Positions 7,421 through 13,424 of a stretch of 13,424 nt of DNA are shown here, one piece after another. How positions within the stretch are numbered: the first letter of the stretch is position 1; the number at the start of each line of letters is the position of its first letter. The translations under genes and the position numbers were made by a program. Source of the DNA: Sphingomonas sp. (lineage in GTDB: Bacteria; Pseudomonadota; Alphaproteobacteria; Sphingomonadales; Sphingomonadaceae); contig JAJNQF010000009.1 in assembly GCA_021154945.1 (NCBI GenBank), forward strand, positions 1 through 13,424. The letters run 5' to 3'. Below the pieces are notes generated by a model. That model searched no databases. It was not told where the DNA came from and saw nothing but the letters and a program-made list of their open reading frames with translations.

Positions 7421-7460
7421 CGCATACTCCCGGCGACCTGGGGGCCGCCGGGAGTATGCG
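7421..7460 (-). terminator. Strong hairpin downstream of the receptor gene, terminator-like
   Basis: Perfect 15-bp inverted repeat: CGCATACTCCCGGCG (7421-7435) and CGCCGGGAGTATGCG (7446-7460), with a 10-nt loop. It begins 30 bp after the receptor stop codon. There is no T run on either side, so it may be a factor-assisted terminator, a 3' stability hairpin, or both. The rest of 7280-7490 shows no gene. Confidence 0.65.
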
Positions 7461-7490
7461 CTTGGAGGAATTGCCGGTGGAGCGCTCCGT

Positions 7491-10400
7491 TCAGAACCGC
7501 GCGCGGACGCCGATCCGGTAGAAGCGGCCGAGGGTGTCGTACAGCGCGGGGTTCACGTCGAGTCCGGTGTTGGTCTGCGGCGAAGGCTCTGGATCGTGAT
7601 CGAACAGATTGTCGACCTTGAAGAACATGCTCACCTGCTTGGTGACGTTCAGTGCACCGCCGACGTCGAAGTAGAACGCGCCCTTCATCGTGTTGTTGTC
7701 GATCGTCGGGTTGTTGCTGGTCGAGACCGGGCAGTTGCCGGCCGAGCACACGACATACTGGTTGCCGTACACGCCGTCGCTGAACCAGCGCTGCTGCAGC
7801 GTGATGCTGAACGCGTCGTTGTCGTAGCTCTCGGTGACGAGCCATTTCCAGTTCGGCGTCGCGCCGGTGTTCGCGCCCGCGGAATCGACCGGGATCGTGC
7901 CGGGCAGGCCCGGATCGGTGACGTATTTGATCACGTGGGTGGTCAGCCCGCGCAGGGTGAAATTGCCGTCGATCCCCAGCGGTTTGCGCCACTGATAACT
8001 CGCCTCGATATCGAACCCGTCGGTCTTGATCGACGCCAGGTTGAACGACTGGACGTTGACGAATTTGGAATCGCTGTCGAGGTCGAACGCCCCGCAGGTG
8101 TCGGGGATGTTGTCGACCAGGCAGAGGTTGACGACCTGCTGTGCGGACAGGCTGGAGATCACGTCGTTCAGCTTGATCTTGTAATAGTCGAACGACAGGC
8201 TGAGGCCGGGCAGCCATTTCGGCCGCGCATAGACGACGCCGAGTTCGGTATTGCGCGCGATCTCGGGCCTCAGCGCCGTGTTGCCGATCGTGTTCTGGAT
8301 GATGAGCACCTGGCGGCCGTTCGGGTTCTCGGCCGTCCGGCGCGGATCGGTGAAGTTGGGGACCGTTGTCGTCACCGGTGCCGCGAACAGCTCGGACAGG
8401 TTCGGCGCGCGGACGTCGCGCGACGTCACGGCGCGGAAGCGGAGCCCGTCGAGCGGCGTGTCCCAGGTGCCGCCGACCTTCCAGGCATAGACGACCCCCG
8501 ATGTCGAATAGCGCGTCGCCCGGCCCGCCGCGTTCACGTTCGCGCGACCCAGCGTGTCGGAGTTGAGGATCGGCAGGTTCAGCTCCAGGAAGCTCTCCAG
8601 CACGTTGTACTTGCCCGTGCCGTTCTTGTAGTTGCCGGCATACCAGTTGCTGCCGTTCACCGAATTCAGGCTGGGATCGGCCGGATACAGCGTCGAGTTC
8701 GGGCTGATGTCGGAGACGCCTGCACCATAAGGATCGGCGTTCACGCGGTAGAATTCTCGGCGGTACTCGATCCCCGCGGCTACCGCGAGCGGCCCCGCCC
8801 ACAAAGTGATCGGCTCGCCTGAGATGCTGCCCGCGAAGGCGTCCTGCGTCTGCTTGGTATGCTGGAACGGCCCCGCGGCGGGCGTGACATAGGCGAGCGC
8901 CGCTGCCGACGGGGTGGCGCCACCGAAGATGTTGATCGGCTGGCAGCCCGCGGCGCGTGCGGCGGCGTCGGCGCAGACGATCTGGCCGTTGATCCGCGTC
9001 GCGTTGATCGCCTGGTTGTAGCGTCCGGTCAGGCTGATGTTGTCGACGTCGATGTCGGTGATGTTGATGCCGTGCTCGTACGACGCGTCATAGGTCCAGT
9101 TCGTCCCGAGCAGATCGGCCTTGCCCTTCAGGCCGCCGACGAAGCGATATTGGCGACGATCGGTATTCACCCGGATGTTCGGCAGGATCGCGTTGCTCAA
9201 CCCGTATTGGAAGCTGGTGATGCCGTTCGCCGCGCAGGCGGCCGAGATCGACGCGGGCAGATACGGGTTCGCGCACTGCACGGTCAGTCCGGTCTTCGCG
9301 GAGCCGGGATTGGGCTGGTTGTGCGTCTTCACCTGCGCGACGTTGGCGGTCATATAGACCTCCATGTCGGGCGCGACGTCGTAGCTGATGCGCGTATAGC
9401 CGTTGAGGCGCTGGATCGCGGATTGCAGCGAGGTGCCCGATCCGACATGCCCCGACTGGTCGCCGCCGACGCAGAAGCCGACGAAGCATCCGTTGACGTT
9501 GCCGGCCCTGTCCTTGGCCGGCACGCCGTTCGATCCATACTGGAACTGGAAGGGCTGGCCGTTGGCGTCGAACGCGGTGCCTTGCAGCGGGCCGGCGCTG
9601 ATCAGGCCGTATTTGGTGTATTGGTACGCTTGGCCATGATCGCGCACCAGATATTGCGGCGACCCGTTATTCATGATGCCGGTGTTGACCAAGGTCGTCG
9701 CACGGTACCAGTCGCGGCTGCCGGCGAGGTCTTCGCCGAAATTGCCCGGGCCGACGCCCTGTTCCTTGGCATATTCGCCGCTCAGGATGACGTGCAGCCT
9801 GTCGTTGGCGAAGCTCTTGCCGACTGCCGCCTGGAACAGCACCTGGCCGTCGTCGCCATAGGTGGTCACGCCGGTCTGCACGTTCGCCTTGAACCCGGTG
9901 AACTTCGTGTCGGTGATGAAGTTGATCACGCCGCCGACCGCATCCGAGCCGTAGGACGCGGACGCACCGCCGGTGACGATGTCGACGCGCTTGATCAGCA
10001 ATTGCGGGAACTGGCTGATGTCGGGCACGCCGGTGACGTTGGCGCCGACGACGCGCTGGCCGTCGAGCAGCGTCAGCGTGCGGATCGTGCCGAGACCACG
10101 CAGCGAGAACGAGCTGAGCCCCTGCGATCCGCTCGACGTGCTGAACGTCCCCGTATTGGCGCCGGTCGAGCCCTGCAACGAGGGCAATTGCGCCACCGTC
10201 GTGAAGATGTTGGGTTGCGCGTTCTTGAGGATCTGCTCCTCGCCGATCACCGTCGTCGGGGTCGGCGCGTTGAAGCCGCTCGACGTGATGCGCGTGCCGG
10301 TGACGACGATGTCGTTGGTGCTCGCAGCCCGGTCGTCGCTTTGCGCAGGCAGCTGCGGCGCGAGGGTTTGGTCGGCGGCGCTGGCCTGATCGGGTGCGGA

Positions 10401-10547
10401 GGCTGGCATGTCGGCCTCGGCAGGCGGCGGCGGCGCGGTCTGGGCCAGGGCGGGGCTGCACAACAACGCGACGGCGAGGACCGCTAAACTGGTAGCGCTA
10501 CCATTCAAGATACCGGTAAGTCGCCGATCGCGTGTGACGCTATGCAT
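7491..10547 (-). CDS. TonB-dependent outer membrane receptor
   Basis: A 1018-residue active transporter of the outer membrane driven by TonB-ExbBD. The ATG at 10547-10545 is preceded by AGGGGA 7 nt upstream; a GTG 21 bp earlier lies upstream of this ribosome site and is rejected. Residues 1-35 form a signal peptide ending SPALA before Q36. An Ala/Pro/Gln-rich spacer (36-78) leads to the TonB box-like DIVVTGTR (79-86). The plug follows, with NIFTTVAQLPSLQG, SSFSLRGLGTIRTLTLLDGQ and the conserved GGASASYGSDAVGGVINFI. The long beta-barrel includes FRAVTSRDVRAPNLSELFAA and ends in FYRIGVRARF with the terminal Phe. It lies 135 bp downstream of the GntR-type regulator on the same strand, so import of that regulator's ligand is likely. 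Substrate cannot be read from sequence. Confidence 0.94.
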   Translation of the reverse strand: MHSVTRDRRLTGILNGSATSLAVLAVALLCSPALAQTAPPPPAEADMPASAPDQASAADQTLAPQLPAQSDDRAASTNDIVVTGTRITSSGFNAPTPTTVIGEEQILKNAQPNIFTTVAQLPSLQGSTGANTGTFSTSSGSQGLSSFSLRGLGTIRTLTLLDGQRVVGANVTGVPDISQFPQLLIKRVDIVTGGASASYGSDAVGGVINFITDTKFTGFKANVQTGVTTYGDDGQVLFQAAVGKSFANDRLHVILSGEYAKEQGVGPGNFGEDLAGSRDWYRATTLVNTGIMNNGSPQYLVRDHGQAYQYTKYGLISAGPLQGTAFDANGQPFQFQYGSNGVPAKDRAGNVNGCFVGFCVGGDQSGHVGSGTSLQSAIQRLNGYTRISYDVAPDMEVYMTANVAQVKTHNQPNPGSAKTGLTVQCANPYLPASISAACAANGITSFQYGLSNAILPNIRVNTDRRQYRFVGGLKGKADLLGTNWTYDASYEHGINITDIDVDNISLTGRYNQAINATRINGQIVCADAAARAAGCQPINIFGGATPSAAALAYVTPAAGPFQHTKQTQDAFAGSISGEPITLWAGPLAVAAGIEYRREFYRVNADPYGAGVSDISPNSTLYPADPSLNSVNGSNWYAGNYKNGTGKYNVLESFLELNLPILNSDTLGRANVNAAGRATRYSTSGVVYAWKVGGTWDTPLDGLRFRAVTSRDVRAPNLSELFAAPVTTTVPNFTDPRRTAENPNGRQVLIIQNTIGNTALRPEIARNTELGVVYARPKWLPGLSLSFDYYKIKLNDVISSLSAQQVVNLCLVDNIPDTCGAFDLDSDSKFVNVQSFNLASIKTDGFDIEASYQWRKPLGIDGNFTLRGLTTHVIKYVTDPGLPGTIPVDSAGANTGATPNWKWLVTESYDNDAFSITLQQRWFSDGVYGNQYVVCSAGNCPVSTSNNPTIDNNTMKGAFYFDVGGALNVTKQVSMFFKVDNLFDHDPEPSPQTNTGLDVNPALYDTLGRFYRIGVRARF

Positions 10548-10637
10548 CAGTCCATCCCCTAGTTGCACGTGGCGCGTACCGTGTGTCCGGCTTGGCGACG
10601 TGTCGTTGCGGAGATCACTCTACCGTATGCTGCCGGG

Positions 10638-10660
10638 CGTATCATCTACGACCATGGTCG
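10638..10660. promoter_or_regulatory. Palindromes upstream of the receptor gene, candidate operator
   Basis: CGTA-N5-TACG (10638-10650) overlaps by two bases the perfect 12-bp palindrome CGACCATGGTCG (10649-10660). Both lie in the non-coding gap between the regulator stop (10683) and the receptor start (10547), about 90-110 bp upstream of that start, where a promoter or operator is expected. No matching site is seen upstream of the permease, so binding by the neighbouring GntR protein is only a possibility. Confidence 0.35.
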
Positions 10661-10682
10661 CAGTGCGGCGCCATCGGCCGTG

Positions 10683-11405
10683 TCAGGGCATCAGCCGCTT
10701 GCGCCCCTGCGACAGATGCCAGCGCATCGCCAGCGCCGCGCCGTCGGCGTCTTGCGCGCGGATCGCCTCGACGATGGCGTCATGCTCGTCCATCATCGCC
10801 TTGATCACCTCGGGCGCGCGCGACCGCGATATGTCGACGCCGGCGCGCAGGATCCGCATCACCGCGTCCTGGAGATGATCGAAGACCGGCAGGAACGCGG
10901 CATTGGCGGTCGCCTCCGCGATCGCGCGGTGCAGCACCCAATCCTCGTCATGCGCCGGCGCGTTGGACAGCAGCGCCGTCCGCAGCGCCTCCAGCGCGCG
11001 CTCGATCGCGTCCATCTGGTGATGCGACCGGCGCTGTGCCGCCAGCCGCGCCGCCTCCGCCTCCAGCACGAAACGCACTTCGTAGGTGCCCAAGGTCGCC
11101 GCGATGTCCGCCATCGGCATATGCGACCCGAGTCGCTCCGACGGTCGCCGCTTGACATACGAACCGGCTCCGCGCCGCGCCTGCGTGATCCCGTCCGACG
11201 CGAGCCGCGCCAAGGCCTCGCGCACGATCGTCCGCGACATGCCGAACATCGTCGCCAGCTTGTCCTCCGCGGGCAATCGGTCGCCGACCGCGAGCTGCTC
11301 GTCGAGGATGATCTGGACGATCCCGGTATAGGCCCGGTCCGCCAGCCGCTCGCCGCCGGTCACGACCGGCCTCGAATGTGGGGCTGCGGCATCGTCAGAC
11401 GACAT
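10683..11405 (-). CDS. GntR-family transcriptional regulator, FCD (FadR) subfamily
   Basis: A 240-residue one-component regulator. The winged helix covers residues ~20-84: RLPAEDKLATMFGMSRTIVR, then REALARLASDGITQARRGAGSYV. The all-helical FCD ligand domain covers ~97-233. Its usual metal/ligand residues are all visible: D155 and H159 (DWVLH), H208 (DEHDAI) and H230 (MRWHL). FCD proteins typically bind small organic acids and dissociate from DNA. The ATG at 11405 overlaps the end of the permease gene by 11 bp (ATGTCGTCTGA), so the two are co-translated. It most likely represses this operon and perhaps the receptor gene. Ligand unknown; gluconate-like acids or hexuronates are reasonable guesses from the neighbouring permease. 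Confidence 0.92.
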   Translation of the reverse strand: MSSDDAAAPHSRPVVTGGERLADRAYTGIVQIILDEQLAVGDRLPAEDKLATMFGMSRTIVREALARLASDGITQARRGAGSYVKRRPSERLGSHMPMADIAATLGTYEVRFVLEAEAARLAAQRRSHHQMDAIERALEALRTALLSNAPAHDEDWVLHRAIAEATANAAFLPVFDHLQDAVMRILRAGVDISRSRAPEVIKAMMDEHDAIVEAIRAQDADGAALAMRWHLSQGRKRLMP

Positions 11406-12741
11406 AGCTCAGCGCCATCACCAGCGCGAGGCCGACCACCGAGATCGCCGTCTCCAGCATCGACCATGTGCGAAACGTGTCCGCGGTACTGGTCCCGACA
11501 TAGCTTTTGACCAGCCAGAATCCCGGATCGTTGACGTGGCTGAAGAATACGGAGCCCGCGCCGATCGCCAGCACGACCAACTCCGGCGACACGCCCGAGC
11601 TGGCGACCACGCCCGGCATGATCCCGACCGCGGTGATCGTCGCCACGGTCGCGGAGCCGGCCGCCAGGCGGATGCCGACCGCGACCAGCCAGCCCAGCAA
11701 CAGCGGCGAGATCGAATACATCAGCACGGTGCGCGCCAGCAGGTCGGACAGGCCGGCGGTCACCAGCACCTGCTTCAACGCACCGCCCGCGCCGATCGCG
11801 AGCAGGATCGCCCCCGCCGCGCCCATCGTCTCGTGCCACACCGCGTTCTGGATCGCGGCATCGCGCAGCCGCCGGCCGAACAACAGCGGCAGGGCGATCA
11901 GGTTGGTCAGCAACAGCGCGACCACCGGATTGCTCGCCGCGACCAGCCAGGCGGTGCCCTTCATCCCCGGGATCATCTGCCCCAGCTCGCCGGTCGCGAT
12001 CATCAGCACGGGCAGCAGTACGATCAACAGCGACAGAATACGCGCCGGCGGTGCGATCGAGAGCGCATGATCGTGCAGCACCGGCGCCTCCAGCCGCACG
12101 CCGCGCGTCGTGAACTTCGCCAGCAATGACCCGGAGATGATCGCCGTCGGGATGGCGATGGCGATCCCGTAGAGCATCGTCTTGCCGAGGCTGGCACCGA
12201 GCGCTTCGACCGCGAGCAAGGGGCCCGGATGCGGCGGCACCAGCGCATGAACCACGCCGAGCCCCGCCAGCGCCGGCATGATCAGCCGCAGCTTGGCGGC
12301 GTCGCGGTCCGGGCCGTCCTTGCCGGTCATCTCCTCGGCCGCCGCGACGACGATCGGTAGCAGCAGGACCAGCCCGGTCTCGAAGAACAGCGGCAGTCCG
12401 ACGACGATCGCGATGCCCAGCGTAGCCCAGGGCGCGGCCTGGACGCCGGTCATCCGCAGCGCCGCCTTGGCCAGCGACGCGGCGGCGCCCGACAGATGCA
12501 GCATCGCGCCCAGCGACAGGCCCAGCGCGACGACCAGCCCGGTGCCACCGATGATGTCGCCGACGCCCTTCTGCACAGCCTTGGCGACGTCAGGGAGCGG
12601 CAGCCCGGCGAGCAGCCCGACGGTGAACGCGCCGCACAACAGGCCGATAAAGGGGTGGAGTCGCCCACGGACGATCATCACCACGGCGAGGCCGATGCCG
12701 GCCAGCGCGGCGATCACCAGCCGCATGTCGGTACCGATCAT
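11395..12741 (-). CDS. GntP-family permease (gluconate or related carboxylate : H+ symporter)
   Basis: A 448-residue inner-membrane transporter, very hydrophobic throughout and of normal length for the family. GntP hallmarks are visible: GRLHPFIGLL (26-35), GLPLFFETGLVLLLPIV (115-131), PPHPGPLLAVEALGASLGK (169-187), and the C-terminal SHVNDPGFWLVKSYVG (from 401) with FRTWSMLETAISVVG. Known members take up gluconate, other aldonates or glycerate; the exact substrate is not determinable here. ATG 12741 and ATG 12726 are both possible and neither has a Shine-Dalgarno. ATG 12741 is favoured because the stop of an upstream small ORF overlaps it (ATGA), suggesting coupled translation. It is the first main gene of an operon with the GntR/FCD regulator. 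No gluconate kinase or dehydratase lies within the window. Confidence 0.93.
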   Translation of the reverse strand: MIGTDMRLVIAALAGIGLAVVMIVRGRLHPFIGLLCGAFTVGLLAGLPLPDVAKAVQKGVGDIIGGTGLVVALGLSLGAMLHLSGAAASLAKAALRMTGVQAAPWATLGIAIVVGLPLFFETGLVLLLPIVVAAAEEMTGKDGPDRDAAKLRLIMPALAGLGVVHALVPPHPGPLLAVEALGASLGKTMLYGIAIAIPTAIISGSLLAKFTTRGVRLEAPVLHDHALSIAPPARILSLLIVLLPVLMIATGELGQMIPGMKGTAWLVAASNPVVALLLTNLIALPLLFGRRLRDAAIQNAVWHETMGAAGAILLAIGAGGALKQVLVTAGLSDLLARTVLMYSISPLLLGWLVAVGIRLAAGSATVATITAVGIMPGVVASSGVSPELVVLAIGAGSVFFSHVNDPGFWLVKSYVGTSTADTFRTWSMLETAISVVGLALVMALSYVV

Positions 12742-12812
12742 CGGCGTGCTGCCCGCGTTCTAGCGCGCGCATCCGTTGCGTTGCGTGCACGCGTGTCCGG
12801 TGCTCGTGGCAT
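12738..12812 (-). CDS. Possible 24-residue leader ORF coupled to the permease
   Basis: An ATG at 12812-12810 is preceded by GGGAGGGG with a 6-nt spacing, the best ribosome site in this intergenic region. The frame encodes 24 residues beginning MPRAPDTRARNA, rich in Arg and Ala, and ends in TGA at 12740-12738, which overlaps the permease ATG as ATGA. The permease itself has no visible Shine-Dalgarno, so this ORF could deliver ribosomes to it. No family is recognisable. High GC makes chance short ORFs common, so the support is the ribosome site and the exact stop/start overlap. Confidence 0.4.
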   Translation of the reverse strand: MPRAPDTRARNATDARARTRAARR

Positions 12813-12863
12813 CAGGCCCCTCCCGTCGCTCAGCGGCGCCTTCGCCTGCTGGTGATTGCAATA

Positions 12864-12893
12864 TCTGTACGACAGGTCTTTTCGGTCTGACAA
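12864..12893 (-). promoter_or_regulatory. Candidate permease promoter with two GT-N3-AC operator-like sites
   Basis: On the minus strand, TTGTCA (12893-12888), an 18-bp spacer and TACAGA (12869-12864) form a possible -35/-10 pair for the permease-regulator operon. FadR-subfamily operators share the core GT-N3-AC. Two such cores are present, GTACGAC (12867-12873, within the palindrome CTGT-ACG-ACAG) and GTCTGAC (12885-12891). Their centres are 18 bp apart and they overlap the -10 and -35 respectively. This is what repression by the operon's GntR protein would need, but such short cores occur by chance. Confidence 0.4.
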
Positions 12894-12903
12894 CAGAAAA
12901 GGC

Positions 12904-12933
12904 TTGATTGCGTACAAATCCGTGGCCCATACT
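12904..12933 (+). promoter_or_regulatory. Weak candidate promoter for the LuxR-type gene
   Basis: TTGATT (12904-12909), an 18-bp spacer and CATACT (12928-12933) give a modest sigma-70-like match on the plus strand, back to back with the candidate permease promoter. It would leave a 5' leader of about 100 nt before the gene at 13043. No other element is seen in 12934-13030. Confidence 0.25.
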
Positions 12934-13042
12934 CAAAACCTGTCCAACCGAATCCGTATAAGCGGATCGCTGGATCAACGGCGCAAACCCTGTGGCGGCA
13001 CTGAATCGTCGCGGCACAGGCTGAAGCTCAGGGAGGATGACC

Positions 13043-13327
13043 ATGGAACGGACCGGCCACGACATCGGGCATCCCCCGGCGGCCAAGGTGGCGGCAAAAC
13101 CGGCGGCACCAGCGCCGGCACCAGCGCTGGGGACCCACGCGGCGCTGACACCGACCCAGATCAGGGTACTCCGCGGCGTCCATTCGGGCCTGCTCAACAA
13201 ACAGATCGCGTTCGATCTCGGCATCGCCGAGGCCACCGTGAAGGTCCACATGACCGCCCTGATGCGCAAGCTCAACGTCCGCAACCGGACCCAGGCGGCG
13301 ATCGTCGCCCAGACCCTGGCGATCTGA
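13043..13327 (+). CDS. Stand-alone LuxR/NarL-type helix-turn-helix protein
   Basis: A 94-residue protein. I chose ATG 13043 because GGAGG at 13032-13036 sits 6 nt upstream of it; the ATG at 13037 directly touches that ribosome site. Residues 1-30 are an Ala/Pro/Lys-rich, probably disordered arm with no domain. Residues 35-88 are a complete GerE/LuxR-type DNA-binding domain: LTPTQIRVLRG, NKQIAFDLGIAEATVKVHM and MRKLNVRNRTQAAI match NarL/FixJ response regulators closely. There is no receiver domain, PAS domain or autoinducer-binding domain, and I see no decayed one upstream. It could be a constitutive DNA-binding protein like GerE or a response regulator that lost its receiver. Divergent from the permease operon across a shared 300-bp region. 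Targets unknown. Confidence 0.88.
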   Translation: MERTGHDIGHPPAAKVAAKPAAPAPAPALGTHAALTPTQIRVLRGVHSGLLNKQIAFDLGIAEATVKVHMTALMRKLNVRNRTQAAIVAQTLAI

Positions 13328-13340
13328 CGCCCCCCTTCGA

Positions 13341-13424
13341 TCCTCCCCCGCCAGGGGGAGGTGGCTGGCGCTTGCCAGACGGAGGGGGAGGTAAGAGGCA
13401 CGCCTGTTCCGTGTCCTCCCCCTC
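13341..13424 (+). repeat. Palindromic three-hairpin intergenic repeat (second copy of the type in dnaE2)
   Basis: Hairpin 1: CCTCCCCC (13342-13349) / GGGGGAGG (13354-13361), loop GCCA. Hairpin 2: CTGGC (13365-13369) / GCCAG (13374-13378), loop GCTT. Hairpin 3: GAGGGGGAGG (13382-13391) / CCTCCCCCTC (13415-13424), 23-nt loop, perfect 10-bp arms ending at the window edge. It starts 14 bp after the LuxR-type gene's stop and may help end its transcript. Order of hairpins and the opening bases (TCCTCCCC) match the element at 1-146. Confidence 0.8.

Noticed and set aside
7596..10487. Two long plus-strand frames (408 and 542 codons) opposite the receptor
   Set aside because: Antisense shadows of a full TonB-dependent receptor with signal peptide, TonB box, plug and barrel; no ribosome sites or domains.
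10548..10568. GTG start for the receptor seven codons upstream
   Set aside because: It would place the AGGGGA ribosome site inside the gene; the ATG at 10547 has correct spacing and gives a clean signal peptide.

Overview
The window looks like chromosomal DNA of a sphingomonad-type alphaproteobacterium (Sphingomonas or a close relative). The evidence is high GC with GC-rich third positions, an imuA-imuB-dnaE2 mutagenesis cassette under a GTTC-N7-GTTC LexA box of the alphaproteobacterial type, large TonB-dependent receptors, and C/G-rich palindromic repeats of a kind I recall from sphingomonad genomes. No database search was possible; family calls rest on motifs read by eye.

Layout. (1) 1-4877, minus strand: the SOS mutagenesis operon imuA (4877-4080), imuB (4174-2642) and dnaE2/imuC (2645 to beyond the left edge), with a LexA box at 4882-4896. 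The dnaE2 frame stays open to position 1, but its last ~48 visible codons are read from a palindromic repeat inserted in frame. (2) About 4933-5331, plus strand: the frameshifted C-terminal end of a TonB-dependent receptor with its own intact terminator. (3) 5476-5550: tRNA-Gly(GCC), followed by a short stretch I cannot assign. (4) 5765-7279, minus: a DUF389 membrane protein. (5) 7491-12741, minus: a GntP-family permease, a GntR/FCD regulator overlapping it by 11 bp, and a 1018-residue TonB-dependent receptor, probably an uptake locus for a sugar acid or related carboxylate. A 24-codon upstream ORF with a strong Shine-Dalgarno ends on the permease start codon. Candidate GntR operators lie further upstream. 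(6) 13043-13327, plus: a 94-residue stand-alone LuxR-type DNA-binding protein. (7) 13341-13424: a second palindromic repeat with the same three-hairpin architecture as the one inside dnaE2.

How the parts work together. On DNA damage, LexA release would induce ImuA, ImuB and the error-prone polymerase ImuC, which act together in translesion synthesis. The permease, regulator and receptor would form an outer-membrane to inner-membrane import route controlled by a ligand-responsive repressor. The most notable points are the repeat element turned into coding sequence inside dnaE2, its sister copy at the other end of the window, the receptor relic beside the imu promoter, and the leader ORF coupled to the permease. 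I see no CRISPR array, transposase, phage or defence system here.
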